Assembly (NCBI GenBank): GCA_963925035.1
Contig: CAWUSK010000031.1
Location: 7,947 to 71,946 of the forward strand
Reading direction: 5' to 3'
Length of the DNA stretch: 64,000 bases
Source: UBA4466 sp963925035
Lineage (GTDB): Bacteria > Bacteroidota > Bacteroidia > Flavobacteriales_D > Crocinitomicaceae
A model generated the notes under the pieces. That model saw only the letters and a program-made list of their open reading frames with translations. It did not search any database and was not told where the DNA came from. Below, in pieces: positions 52,638-61,556 of the stretch (its first letter is position 1; the number at the start of each line of letters is the position of its first letter). A program made the translations under genes and the position numbers.

Positions 52638-54173
52638 ATGATAGTCTACATTATTTTTATATTTTTCTTGTGTTTCTTTACTTTATATTACGTGAAAAGC
52701 CTTCATAATGAGGGTGTAAACAAGTGGGTAATCCCTTTTGCTTTTTGCTTAAAGGTCTCAGCAGGATTTATTTTCATCTACATCTACTCAGAAATATATG
52801 GTGAAGGAGATTTGAGTGGAGACGCCGGCGACTTCATGTACGAAAGTAAGATCCTAAACAATGTTTTTTATGAGTCTCCCATAGATTACCTGAAATTCAT
52901 TTTTGGATTCGACGACCTACACGCAACAAATCACTATTTACAAGAAGCAAAGCATTGGGGAGCAGGCGACCAAGCAATTATTAACGATAATAGAAACATA
53001 CTTAAATTCCACAGTATTCTTCACTTCTTAAGTTTTGGAAAAGCGTCTATACATATGATAATCATGTGCTTCCTATCGACCATTGGACTTATTCAACTTG
53101 TAAAAGGAATTAAACATTTCACAAAATTAAAACCTGTTTTCACATTCTTGACTTTTCTATTGCTTCCAAGTTTACTGTTTTGGGGTTCAGGTTTATTAAA
53201 GGAACCATTCATAATCATAGGAATTGGACTTTTTGTTCGAGGTGTTTTTTATTTAGGGGGAACACTAAAAAAAACACTGTTAATTACTTTAGGAGTAATT
53301 TTCTTTATTGGTTTCAAGCCCTACATTCTACTCTGCTTAATTCCGAGTATTGGATTTTATCAATTATTTAAATTACTTCCAAGGTTTAAAATAATTGGTT
53401 CACTGGTAATTCTCTCAGGAACCTTGACTTTATTAATATTTGCTTTTCCAATGAAAACTAATTTTATAATTCAACTACTTTCTAGAAAGCAATATGATTT
53501 TAAAAACATTGGAAAAGGCGGAGTTTACATGGAACATGGTGAAAACTTCTACTACATTCTTCCTGAAAAATTTGATCAACTATTAATTTCGGAAACAGAA
53601 GTTAGTAAACTGCAAAATATAACGCCAGATATTATGGCACAAGTCAATGAAGGGAAATTTATTGCACTTAAGGACACCGTGCATGTTACAATCATAAATC
53701 ATGGTGGATTTGAAGAGCCCTTTGACACACTATTGGCACCTGAGAAAAGACATACCATTTCCTATATAAATTACAAATCAGAAGGTTTAATTGACGTTAC
53801 ACTTATTAATAACTCTGGTCTTCAATTGATAAGAAATAGTGGCGAAGCATTGGTCAATACCTTGTTTAGACCTTTTCCGACTGATTCGGGCGGCAAGTTA
53901 ATTATTCAATCTTTAATCGAAATTTGGGGAATATACATTATTCTCATTTTTGCATTTGTTTGCAGAAGGAGACTTACCGTAAATGAAAAAGGAATCATGA
54001 TCTCCACAATTCTATTTATCCTAAGTTTATCATTGCTTATTGGTTGGGTAACTCCAGTTTTAGGAGCAATTGTTCGCTATAAATTTCCAGTATTAATGGC
54101 CATTTTATTTATCTCTTTGATTATTTACAAAGTTCCAAAAGGGCTTTCAGAAACTCGTGAACCATTGATTTAA
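52638..54173 (+). CDS. Multi-pass membrane protein of unknown function
   Basis: 511 aa, about nine to ten membrane segments (first at residues 2-20, last ending near 500). There is one large polar insert at ~275-410 (YDFKNIGKGGVYMEHGENFY … GLIDVTLINNSGLQLIRNSG) that probably faces outside. An early acidic loop reads GEGDLSGDAGDFMYES. The plan recalls polysaccharide polymerases or glycosyltransferase-C enzymes, but I see no signature and will not assign one. Flanked by intergenic spaces on both sides, so monocistronic. Confidence 0.7.
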   Translation: MIVYIIFIFFLCFFTLYYVKSLHNEGVNKWVIPFAFCLKVSAGFIFIYIYSEIYGEGDLSGDAGDFMYESKILNNVFYESPIDYLKFIFGFDDLHATNHYLQEAKHWGAGDQAIINDNRNILKFHSILHFLSFGKASIHMIIMCFLSTIGLIQLVKGIKHFTKLKPVFTFLTFLLLPSLLFWGSGLLKEPFIIIGIGLFVRGVFYLGGTLKKTLLITLGVIFFIGFKPYILLCLIPSIGFYQLFKLLPRFKIIGSLVILSGTLTLLIFAFPMKTNFIIQLLSRKQYDFKNIGKGGVYMEHGENFYYILPEKFDQLLISETEVSKLQNITPDIMAQVNEGKFIALKDTVHVTIINHGGFEEPFDTLLAPEKRHTISYINYKSEGLIDVTLINNSGLQLIRNSGEALVNTLFRPFPTDSGGKLIIQSLIEIWGIYIILIFAFVCRRRLTVNEKGIMISTILFILSLSLLIGWVTPVLGAIVRYKFPVLMAILFISLIIYKVPKGLSETREPLI

Positions 54174-54242
54174 CTAGACTTTTAATCTTTGGTATAGATT
54201 TTGAATTTGTGAGGTTATTAGAAACCAATTAAATTTTGAGTT

Positions 54243-54776
54243 ATGAAAAAGTCACTACTAATTATCGCAGCAATGTTCTTCGTTCAAATGGCAAACTCTC
54301 AGAGCTATCCATTTCATCCAACTTCGAATCACGGTCAACATGATAATCATCAGCCAAGTTACCATAACTCACATAACACATACACACAGAATCACTGTCA
54401 TACTTCAAACGTTGTAGCTTGTTGTTCACCAAACTATGGGGATTCGCATGGAAATGGATATGGATATGGATATGGAAATAACCACGGAGTTCGTTTCATG
54501 ACCAACAATGAATTAAATTCAATTGTAAATGCAATTCGCAATGAATCGTTTTCTTCAGACAAGTTAGCGATTGCACGACAAGCAGTTATCCGTCAAAACA
54601 TAAAAGCGCACCAAGTTGTTGAGATCGGTAACTTATTTAGTTTTGAAAGTGATCGTTTGGAATTCGCTAAAATGGCTTATAACAGCACAATTGATAAGCA
54701 AAATTATTACCTGGTAAATTCAATTTTCCATTTTAGTAGTTCAAAACGCGAATTGAATGAATTTATGTACAGATAA
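54243..54776 (+). CDS. Exported DUF4476 protein with a His/Cys-rich N-terminus
   Basis: 177 aa. Signal peptide (LIIAAMFFVQMANSQ). Residues ~20-85 are rich in His, Asn, Gly and Tyr (NHGQHDNHQPSYHNSHN, HCHTSNVVACC, a GYGYGYG run encoded by three GGATAT-like hexamers). Residues ~90-177 form a DUF4476 domain (MTNNELNSIVNAIRNESFSS … IFHFSSSKRELNEFMYR). The His/Cys section may bind zinc, copper or nickel in the periplasm; this is inferred from composition. A terminator follows directly. Confidence 0.85.
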   Translation: MKKSLLIIAAMFFVQMANSQSYPFHPTSNHGQHDNHQPSYHNSHNTYTQNHCHTSNVVACCSPNYGDSHGNGYGYGYGNNHGVRFMTNNELNSIVNAIRNESFSSDKLAIARQAVIRQNIKAHQVVEIGNLFSFESDRLEFAKMAYNSTIDKQNYYLVNSIFHFSSSKRELNEFMYR

Positions 54777-54797
54777 ACCCTAACCAAAAACAATCGT

Positions 54798-54829
54798 AAA
54801 AGGAGTGGATTCGTTCGCTCCTTTTTTTT
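54798..54829 (+). terminator. Terminator after the DUF4476 gene
   Basis: Stem AAAAGGAGTG (54798-54807) with CGCTCCTTTT (54816-54825), one G-T pair, eight-base loop, followed by more T residues to 54829. Confidence 0.8.
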
Positions 54830-54881
54830 GTGGACAAATAAAGCCAGTTATAGACTGCTTATCTGGACTTTGAAGAAGAAA

Positions 54882-55496
54882 TTATTGAGTTTTACGCTCC
54901 TTAAACTGATCTAACACTTCATTTATAGAGCCAAAGGTTTTTCCACGCATACTCATCATTTTTTTATACGATTTCCATCCAACTTTTGTGATTCCTTCAT
55001 CCCTTTGTGGAATCAACTCTTCATTTCCAGCATAGCTCATATGAAACCAATGTGTTTTCTTTAAAACAGGGTTATTTTTATAACTATAAGAATGAATTGT
55101 TTTGCAAATAAACTGATTAATTGTTGGACTAGTAATTCCACATTCCTCTTCTATTTCTCGAATAGCAGTTTGCTCTATTTCTTCGCCTTTGTCCTTTTTA
55201 CCTTTTGGTAAATCCCACATACCTTTTCTTTTAATCAACAAAAAGCCATGTTCACTTTCAACAATTCCGCCTCCGGCAGTTATTTTTTTAAACCCTAAAA
55301 AACAATCCCTGTAAGCTGCCTTAACATCTTCACAAATAACCTGTAACGGACTATCTATATCAATTCCTTCCAATTTTTTTTCAATTTTCTTGAAGGTCAA
55401 ATTTGATTCATCCCACGAGATAGATTTATATTTTGTGGATAATTCTTCTTTTGATATGAAGAGAACAGGACGATGATCAATAAAAACTTTGTACAT
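54882..55496 (-). CDS. NUDIX hydrolase
   Basis: 204 aa. The NUDIX box GxxxxxExxxxxxxREUxEExGU is complete: KGEEIEQTAIREIEEECGI. An N-terminal segment of about 70 residues (MYKVFIDHRPVLFISKEEL) is family-specific in Bacteroidota. It hydrolyses a nucleoside diphosphate linked to some group; substrate unknown. The frame extends to 55559, into pyrE, but the likely starts are the ATG at 55496 or 55505. Both lie over the pyrE promoter and start codon on the other strand. Confidence 0.9.
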   Translation of the reverse strand: MYKVFIDHRPVLFISKEELSTKYKSISWDESNLTFKKIEKKLEGIDIDSPLQVICEDVKAAYRDCFLGFKKITAGGGIVESEHGFLLIKRKGMWDLPKGKKDKGEEIEQTAIREIEEECGITSPTINQFICKTIHSYSYKNNPVLKKTHWFHMSYAGNEELIPQRDEGITKVGWKSYKKMMSMRGKTFGSINEVLDQFKERKTQ

Positions 55497-55499
55497 TTG
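55492..55499 (+). promoter_or_regulatory. pyrE -7 box, inside the NUDIX gene start
   Basis: TACATTTG, full match, four bases before the pyrE ATG at 55504. The same bases contain the ATG (complement, 55494-55496) of the divergent NUDIX gene. Confidence 0.55.
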
Positions 55500-55503
55500 C
55501 GCC

Positions 55504-56145
55504 ATGATTTTGAACGAAGATAAAGCCCTAAAAGTAGCAGAATTTCTGTTACAAATCAAAGCGATTAAACTAAAACCTAATGATCCGTTTACTTGGGCAT
55601 CAGGAATTAAGTCGCCGATTTATTGTGATAACCGAGTAACATTGTCTTATCCACAAATCAGAACGTACATAAGACAAGGTTATTCAGAAAGTGTATTGGA
55701 TCATTTTGGAAAGCCGGATGTAATTGCTGGTGTTGCAACAGGCGGTATAGCTCAAGGGGCCTTAGTTGCCGAGGAACTTGGAATTCCTTTTATCTATGTT
55801 CGAACTGAAGCGAAAACTCATGGGATGACCAATCAAATTGAAGGTTATTTTGAACCAGGACAAAAAGTGGTTGTCATTGAAGATTTGATCTCTACTGGAG
55901 GAAGTAGTTTAAAAGCTGTTCAAGCATTGAGAGAAGCAGGATTAGAAGTTAGAGGTTTGGTTGCTATTTTCACCTACGGTTTTGAATTAGCACATTCCAA
56001 CTTTGCTGAAGCTGAATGTCCATATATCACATTGACTGATTACGACATCATGTTAAATAAAGCACTTGCAAACAATTTGATATCTGAAGACGAACTAAGT
56101 TCACTTCGCGAATGGAAAGTGAATCCTCAAGAATGGAAAAAATAA
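55504..56145 (+). CDS. pyrE: Orotate phosphoribosyltransferase
   Basis: 213 aa, makes OMP from orotate and PRPP in pyrimidine synthesis. N-terminal KLKPNDPFTWASGIKSPIYC, catalytic loop region with RTEAKTHGMTNQIEG, and the PRPP motif VVVIEDLISTGGSS. The frame begins at a TTG at 55489, but the ATG at 55504 is the natural start, four bases after a -7 box. The SRPBCC-like gene follows six bases later and is probably in the same transcript. Confidence 0.96.
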   Translation: MILNEDKALKVAEFLLQIKAIKLKPNDPFTWASGIKSPIYCDNRVTLSYPQIRTYIRQGYSESVLDHFGKPDVIAGVATGGIAQGALVAEELGIPFIYVRTEAKTHGMTNQIEGYFEPGQKVVVIEDLISTGGSSLKAVQALREAGLEVRGLVAIFTYGFELAHSNFAEAECPYITLTDYDIMLNKALANNLISEDELSSLREWKVNPQEWKK

Positions 56146-56151
56146 AAGATT

Positions 56152-56553
56152 ATGATTATCGATAGCACGAAAGTTGAAGTAAATGCAACACAAGAAGTAA
56201 TTTGTACCTTCCTAAAGGATTCAAATAACTTAATTCATTTACTTCCTAAAGATAATATTTCAGACTTCAAATCTACTGTTGAAGAATGCTCTTTTAAGGT
56301 GCAAGGTGGTGTTATAATTTCCTTGATACAAGATGGAAATGAAGGGGATTCTAAATTGTTTTTGAAATCTGGAGAAAAATCTCCGTTTCCTTTTAAATTG
56401 ACAATTCAATTGGATCAAATTGATGGGAAAACGGAAGGATTTATTCATTTTGACGGTGAAGTAAACATGTTTTTGAAAATGATGGTTGAAAAACCGTTAA
56501 CGAATCTATTCAATTACATGTCGAATAAGCTACAGGCACAATTTACAGCTTAA
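56152..56553 (+). CDS. SRPBCC-like protein
   Basis: 133 aa with the N-terminal pattern DSTKVEVNATQEVICTFLKD and the C-terminal helix KMMVEKPLTNLFNYMSNKL of START/SRPBCC ligand-binding folds. Ligand unknown. It follows pyrE at a distance of six bases, so it is co-transcribed. Its last 11 bases overlap the end of birA on the other strand. Confidence 0.75.
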   Translation: MIIDSTKVEVNATQEVICTFLKDSNNLIHLLPKDNISDFKSTVEECSFKVQGGVIISLIQDGNEGDSKLFLKSGEKSPFPFKLTIQLDQIDGKTEGFIHFDGEVNMFLKMMVEKPLTNLFNYMSNKLQAQFTA

Positions 56554-57274
56554 ACACAATTTCCTTCAAGCCGTAATGCTGCGCTTCTCCATTTCGCTCA
56601 ATAACCAAGTGACCAGAATCAAGGACGTTTCTTATTATCCCTTCAAAATCGCCTCTGCTATCTTCGTAATTTTTTAATTCATTCAATTGAAATAAATTGG
56701 AGATATAATCCGATTTCACTCTAGGTAACATGCGTTGTGAAAAGTTCTTCCAACTGGAATTAAACATTTCAATGAAGGAATAAAGCACCTCCATTGGAAT
56801 TTTTCGTGCTTCAGTCTCCAATAGAATACTTGTTGCATTCAGGCCGTCAAATTCTCGTTGATTGATGTTTAATCCTATTCCGATAATAGAATTTTTAATA
56901 TGAGAAGAAGATAATTGATTTTCAATAAGAACTCCTGCTATTTTTTTATTGTTGACGTAAATATCGTTCGGCCATTTTATTTTTGCATCCAATCCAAATT
57001 TATTAAACAATTGAACAAGAGAAATCGAGACAGTACACGTTAAAAAATATTGATTTTGAACTGACAGATTGACGTTGCTCAAAAAAAACGAAAAAGTAAG
57101 GTTTTCTCCAGGTTTAGTAAGCCATTCAGCGTTCCTCTGCCCCTTTCCAGCAAATTGTTCGTCTGCCAATATTACCGTACCATCTTCCAATATCCCTTCT
57201 TTTAGAAGATTGGCAATATAATTGTTCGTAGAGTCAACAGATTCTAAATGGATAATTTTTCTACCTATTTGCAT
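56543..57274 (-). CDS. birA: Biotin--[acetyl-CoA-carboxylase] ligase (no HTH domain)
   Basis: 243 aa. BPL/LplA catalytic domain with ESVDSTNNYI, biotin loop GKGQRNAEWLTKPGENL and KWPNDIYVNNKKIAGVLIE. It attaches biotin to the carboxyl carrier protein. There is no N-terminal DNA-binding domain, so unlike E. coli BirA it cannot repress biotin genes. I chose the ATG at 57274 (MQIGRKIIHLESVDST) over 57289. It is divergent from rsfS, an arrangement I recall from other Flavobacteria. Confidence 0.93.
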   Translation of the reverse strand: MQIGRKIIHLESVDSTNNYIANLLKEGILEDGTVILADEQFAGKGQRNAEWLTKPGENLTFSFFLSNVNLSVQNQYFLTCTVSISLVQLFNKFGLDAKIKWPNDIYVNNKKIAGVLIENQLSSSHIKNSIIGIGLNINQREFDGLNATSILLETEARKIPMEVLYSFIEMFNSSWKNFSQRMLPRVKSDYISNLFQLNELKNYEDSRGDFEGIIRNVLDSGHLVIERNGEAQHYGLKEIVFKL

Positions 57275-57330
57275 TGGTTTTTTTAACAATATGTAGGCTT
57301 AAAATTACGGTTTTATTTGAATTATAAGGT

Positions 57331-57338
57331 TAGATTTG
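57331..57338 (+). promoter_or_regulatory. -7 box of the rsfS-ftsH operon
   Basis: TAGATTTG, full match, 21 bases before the rsfS ATG. It is the only clear promoter box before the five-gene operon. Confidence 0.45.
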
Positions 57339-57359
57339 TATAGGTAAAGTAATATATAC

Positions 57360-57737
57360 ATGGAAAAAAAAGTAAGTGACAGTGATTCACAGATTTTATG
57401 CGACTCAATTGTCGAAGGAATGCAAGAAAATAAAGCGCAAGATATCGTTGTTCTCGATTTAAGAGAAATACCGAGTGCCGTTGCAGATTTTTTTATTCTA
57501 TGTTCAGGTGAATCAATCGTTCAAGTAGATGGTATCAGCGCAAACGTCGCTCGCCATACACGAAAAGAGTTATCTGAAAAACCATGGCATATAGAAGGTA
57601 AAACGAATAAAGAGTGGATTTTGATGGACTACGTTAGTGTAGTTGCTCACATTTTTTATTACGATCGCCGTTCATTCTTTGATTTAGAAGATCTATGGGC
57701 AGATGCCAAAAGAACGAATATCCCCAATTTGAATTAA
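57360..57737 (+). CDS. rsfS: Ribosome silencing factor
   Basis: 125 aa Iojap/YbeB family. Binds ribosomal protein L14 and blocks subunit joining in starvation. Typical strings: DIVVLDLREIPSAVADFFILCSG, HTRKELSEKPWHIEGKTN, EWILMDYVSVVAHIFYYDRR. First gene of the rsfS-ftsH-DUF2007-cdsA-psd operon; ftsH follows after 10 bases. Confidence 0.95.
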   Translation: MEKKVSDSDSQILCDSIVEGMQENKAQDIVVLDLREIPSAVADFFILCSGESIVQVDGISANVARHTRKELSEKPWHIEGKTNKEWILMDYVSVVAHIFYYDRRSFFDLEDLWADAKRTNIPNLN

Positions 57738-57747
57738 AAAAATTATA

Positions 57748-59847
57748 ATGGCTGAGAAAAAAAATAATAAGAAAAGTCCATTTTCTATCTACTGGATTTA
57801 TGCAATAATCGGTGTAGCAATAATTGGCTTTCAATTGTTTATGTCGAGTACTGGAAGTGCTTCACTTAAATCTGAAAACACATTTCTTTACCTTGCAAAG
57901 GAAGGTTATGTGGAAGATGTATTGTTGGTAAACAAAGTACGTGTCGATTTTAAATTGACAGATGAAGGAGCTAAATTTGTAAAATCTTCTGGTAAAAGTG
58001 AATACAAACCGTTGCGTGAATCATTGAGTAAAGGTTCTCGAATGGGCGGAAAACCAGTTTTTTCAGTAAAAATATTAGATGCTGGGACGTTTACTACCCA
58101 AATTAAAGAATTGAATGAAGAGCTTAAGGCGGAAGATAAACCTGCTGTGGAAGTAATTCCTGAAGAAGAGGTTAATTACTTTGGTCAAATCCTAAGTTTT
58201 CTACTTCCAATTGCAATTTTAGTTGTGATTTGGTTGTTCGTAATGAGAAGAATGACCGGTGGCTCTGGTGGCGGTGGTGCGGGCGGACAAATTTTCAACA
58301 TTGGAAAATCTAAAGCTAAAGTTTACGAAAAAGGTGAGACAACAAATATTACATTCGATGATGTAGCTGGATTAGAAGGTGCAAAAGAAGAGATTGTTGA
58401 GATTGTTGAATTCTTGAAAAACCCGAAAAAATATACCGAGCTTGGAGCAAAAATTCCAAAAGGAGCATTATTGGTAGGGCCCCCAGGAACAGGTAAAACA
58501 TTATTAGCGAAAGCAGTTGCTGGTGAAGCAAAAGTCCCGTTTTTCTCACTGTCTGGTTCAGACTTCGTGGAAATGTTCGTAGGAGTTGGAGCGTCACGTG
58601 TACGTGATTTATTTAAACAAGCAAAAGAAAAAGCACCGGCCATTATCTTTATTGATGAAATTGATGCTATTGGTCGTGCTCGTGGAAAAAACAATAGTTT
58701 TGGTTCTAACGATGAGCGTGAAAATACGCTGAATCAACTTTTGACAGAAATGGATGGTTTTGGTACAAATTCAGGTGTTATAATTATCGCGGCTACAAAC
58801 AGAGCCGACGTTTTGGATGACGCATTGACAAGAGCTGGACGGTTTGACAGACAAATATTTGTTGACATGCCTGACTTGAACGAACGAAGAGCGATTTTCA
58901 AAGTTCATTTGAAACCATTGAAGTTAGAGCCAAATATTGATGTTGAATTCTTAGCAAAACAAACTCCCGGTTTCTCTGGAGCTGATATTGCAAACTTGTG
59001 TAATGAGGCTGCATTGATTGCTGCTAGGAAAGAAAAGAAACACGTTGAGAAACAAGACTTCTTAGATGCCGTTGATCGTATCATAGGTGGACTAGAGAAG
59101 AAAAATAAAATAATCACAATTGATGAGAAAAAATCAATTGCGTACCATGAAGCTGGTCACGCCACTATTTCTTGGTTGTTGGAACATGCTCATCCTTTAG
59201 TAAAAGTTACAATCGTACCTCGTGGACGTTCCTTAGGTGCAGCTTGGTATCTTCCTGAAGAAAGAAGTATTACAACAACTGAGCAAATTTTAGACGATAT
59301 GTGCAGCGCTTTAGGTGGACGTGCAGCTGAGAAAGTTACGTTTGGTAAAATCAGTACCGGCGCATTAAGCGACCTTGAAAAAGTAACGAAACAAGCGTAT
59401 GCGATGGTTTCAGTTTATGGATTGAATGAGAAAATTGGAAACATCTCATTTTACGATCCACACGGAAGTCAATTTACAAAACCTTATTCAGATGATACTG
59501 CTAAAATAATTGACCAAGAAGTTTCTATCTTGATTGAGTCACAATACCAACGTGCATTGCAACTCTTAGAAGAAAATAAAGATAAACTGGATTTACTTGC
59601 AGGTAAATTATTAGAAAAAGAAGTTATCTTTAAAGAAGACTTGATTGAGATATTTGGAAAAAGATCTTGGGACAAAGAAGAACCATTATTGAAAACTGAA
59701 CCTGTTGAAGAAACAATTACTCCAGAAGATATCACTTCAGTTGAGAATAACAATGTAGAAGATAATAGCGTAACAAAAACTGACTTGGATGAAGCGTCTT
59801 CAGAGAATTTGGAGCAGTTGGATGATAAAACTGGTGAAGGAGCCTAA
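57748..59847 (+). CDS. ftsH: ATP-dependent zinc metalloprotease FtsH
   Basis: 699 aa inner-membrane AAA+ protease for membrane quality control. Two membrane segments (~16-34 and ~142-162) flank a periplasmic domain. Walker A GPPGTGKT, Walker B IIFIDEIDAIG, pore motif FVEMFVGVGASRVRD, second region of homology and the zinc site HEAGH are complete. The C-terminal ~50 residues are acidic and Thr/Glu-rich. Gly-rich linker GGSGGGGAGG precedes the AAA domain. The end overlaps the DUF2007 gene. Confidence 0.97.
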   Translation: MAEKKNNKKSPFSIYWIYAIIGVAIIGFQLFMSSTGSASLKSENTFLYLAKEGYVEDVLLVNKVRVDFKLTDEGAKFVKSSGKSEYKPLRESLSKGSRMGGKPVFSVKILDAGTFTTQIKELNEELKAEDKPAVEVIPEEEVNYFGQILSFLLPIAILVVIWLFVMRRMTGGSGGGGAGGQIFNIGKSKAKVYEKGETTNITFDDVAGLEGAKEEIVEIVEFLKNPKKYTELGAKIPKGALLVGPPGTGKTLLAKAVAGEAKVPFFSLSGSDFVEMFVGVGASRVRDLFKQAKEKAPAIIFIDEIDAIGRARGKNNSFGSNDERENTLNQLLTEMDGFGTNSGVIIIAATNRADVLDDALTRAGRFDRQIFVDMPDLNERRAIFKVHLKPLKLEPNIDVEFLAKQTPGFSGADIANLCNEAALIAARKEKKHVEKQDFLDAVDRIIGGLEKKNKIITIDEKKSIAYHEAGHATISWLLEHAHPLVKVTIVPRGRSLGAAWYLPEERSITTTEQILDDMCSALGGRAAEKVTFGKISTGALSDLEKVTKQAYAMVSVYGLNEKIGNISFYDPHGSQFTKPYSDDTAKIIDQEVSILIESQYQRALQLLEENKDKLDLLAGKLLEKEVIFKEDLIEIFGKRSWDKEEPLLKTEPVEETITPEDITSVENNNVEDNSVTKTDLDEASSENLEQLDDKTGEGA

Positions 59848-60037
59848 ATGGACCACCATTTTTCAATCTGCCGATGAATATATGGTTAGTATCCAAAAGT
59901 TAAAATTAGAGGACGCTGAAATTCCTGTGATTGAATTCAATCAACAAGATTCGTCTTATAATGCTTTTGGATATATTTACCTTCAAGTTCCTACAGAGTT
60001 GATAGATAAAGCGACCCAAATAATAGATAATGAATAA
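59822..60037 (+). CDS. DUF2007-like small protein
   Basis: 71 aa from the ATG at 59822, with W-T-T-I-F-Q-S-A-D-E-Y near the N-terminus and the YIYLQVPTELIDKATQII end of DUF2007 (putative signal-transducing protein, GlnB-like fold). Other starts are possible: ATG 59789 and GTG 59834. All overlap ftsH. It overlaps cdsA by eight bases. In many Flavobacteria a LUD-domain gene sits at this place between ftsH and cdsA; here it is this gene. Function unknown. Confidence 0.75.
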   Translation: MIKLVKEPKWTTIFQSADEYMVSIQKLKLEDAEIPVIEFNQQDSSYNAFGYIYLQVPTELIDKATQIIDNE

Positions 60038-60845
60038 TATTTTAGTTCGATCACTTACTGGAGCAGTTTTTATAACACTCGTGCTCTTCCCTCTTTTTTG
60101 GGTAGAAACTTCGATTATTTTAATGTTTGGTTTATTTATGACCCTTGGTTTGATTGAGTTTTTTAAATTTTTCAAGTCAAGTTCTACAATTAACATTCGC
60201 TGGGAGATAGGATTAGCGTACGGCCTTTTTCTCTTTGGGATTGTAACTGGAGTAACTTTAGGACTTTTACCTTTTGTGGCATCTATTGTTTTGTTTCCAT
60301 TGTTATTCATTGTTTTTATATCAGAGCTTTGGAGGAAAAAAGAAAATCCATTATTGAATCTTTCAGTCTATGCACTAGGAGTTTTATACATTGTTCTTCC
60401 GTTTCTACTTATGACAACTTTTGCCATTTCATACAACAACGAATTCCCATTATTGGCAGGAATGTTCTTGCTGATTTGGATGAATGATACATTTGCATTT
60501 CTCTCGGGAAAATTCTTCGGGAAAACAAAATTATTCGAGCGCATCTCACCTAAGAAAACGTGGGAAGGAACGATTGGCGGTATTGTATTCACTTTATTAG
60601 CAGCGGTTGCAATTACTTTTCTTTTCGATGATAATCATTTAATATTCTGGATGGTTTCAGCGGTTATTATTGCACCTTGTTCGATTTTTGGCGATTTATT
60701 AGAATCCCTCTTTAAACGAAACATGGGAATTAAAGACTCTGGCGACATACTTCCTGGACACGGTGGTGTCTTGGATCGGTTTGACTCGGCACTTTTAACT
60801 GTCCCGTTTTTCTCGACTTGGACAGCAATTTATATGTATTTTTGA
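60030..60845 (+). CDS. cdsA: Phosphatidate cytidylyltransferase
   Basis: 271 aa, makes CDP-diacylglycerol in the inner membrane. About seven membrane segments and the CTP-transferase signature near the C-terminus (KRNMGIKDSGDILPGHGGVL, then DRFDSALLTVP). It overlaps the DUF2007 gene by eight bases and is followed by psd after 13 bases. CdsA and Psd act at the start and end of phosphatidylethanolamine synthesis; the intervening PssA is not in the window. Confidence 0.95.
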   Translation: MNNILVRSLTGAVFITLVLFPLFWVETSIILMFGLFMTLGLIEFFKFFKSSSTINIRWEIGLAYGLFLFGIVTGVTLGLLPFVASIVLFPLLFIVFISELWRKKENPLLNLSVYALGVLYIVLPFLLMTTFAISYNNEFPLLAGMFLLIWMNDTFAFLSGKFFGKTKLFERISPKKTWEGTIGGIVFTLLAAVAITFLFDDNHLIFWMVSAVIIAPCSIFGDLLESLFKRNMGIKDSGDILPGHGGVLDRFDSALLTVPFFSTWTAIYMYF

Positions 60846-60858
60846 AAAAATTAAACAC

Positions 60859-61524
60859 ATGACTTTACATAGAGAAGGATTTACAATAATGCTAGTCTCA
60901 CTGCTAATTCTTTCTGGGATACAAGTGGGTAACTTCTTTTTGTACCAATGGTTAGGATGGCTTTGGCTGTTCTTACTTTTAACATTGGGTGCTTTAGTGA
61001 TGGCGTATCTGATTATTCAATTTTTTAGAATTCCATGCCGTTTTTTTACTGCTGAGGAAAATGACATTATTTGTCCCGCAGATGGAAAAGTTGTTGTGAT
61101 TGAAGAAGTTGAGGAAACAGAATATTTCAAAGACAAAAGAATTCAAATTTCGATTTTCATGTCGCCTATGAACGTGCACGCCAACTACAATCCAATAGCT
61201 GGAATCATTAAGTATGTGAAATACCATCCAGGATTGTTCTTAGTTGCGTGGCATCCAAAGAGTAGTACAGACAATGAGCGTTCGACAGTGGTCACTGAAC
61301 ATAAAAGTGGACAAGAGGTTTTGTTTCGTCAAGTAGCAGGTGCTGTGGCAAGAAGAATTTGCTACTATGTGCATCCTAACCAAACAGTTAAAGCCGGAGA
61401 AGAGTTTGGTTTTATCAAATTTGGATCACGAATTGATGTTTATTTACCTCTTGGAACTAAAATAAATGTTAAAATCGGAGACAAAGTACAATCTAAGCTC
61501 ACAAAACTTGGAGAACTTATTTAA
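60859..61524 (+). CDS. psd: Phosphatidylserine decarboxylase proenzyme (short, archaeal type)
   Basis: 221 aa. Two N-terminal membrane segments, ICPADGKVVVIEEVEE, SIFMSPMNVHANYNP (metal/His region) and the self-cleavage site FGSRIDVYLP, where Gly-Ser is cut to form the pyruvoyl group. It converts phosphatidylserine to phosphatidylethanolamine. The short form is standard for Bacteroidota. Last enzyme gene of the operon. Confidence 0.95.
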   Translation: MTLHREGFTIMLVSLLILSGIQVGNFFLYQWLGWLWLFLLLTLGALVMAYLIIQFFRIPCRFFTAEENDIICPADGKVVVIEEVEETEYFKDKRIQISIFMSPMNVHANYNPIAGIIKYVKYHPGLFLVAWHPKSSTDNERSTVVTEHKSGQEVLFRQVAGAVARRICYYVHPNQTVKAGEEFGFIKFGSRIDVYLPLGTKINVKIGDKVQSKLTKLGELI

Positions 61525-61539
61525 AAAGTTGTATCTTTC
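61508..61539 (+). promoter_or_regulatory. Promoter of the small Lys/Cys-rich gene
   Basis: TTG at 61508-61510, 21-base spacer, TATCTTTC at 61532-61539 (one mismatch). It overlaps the psd stop region and is 17 bases before the ATG at 61557, so the small gene may be expressed on its own. Confidence 0.45.
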
Positions 61540-61556
61540 TAGAAAATTAGAAAACT

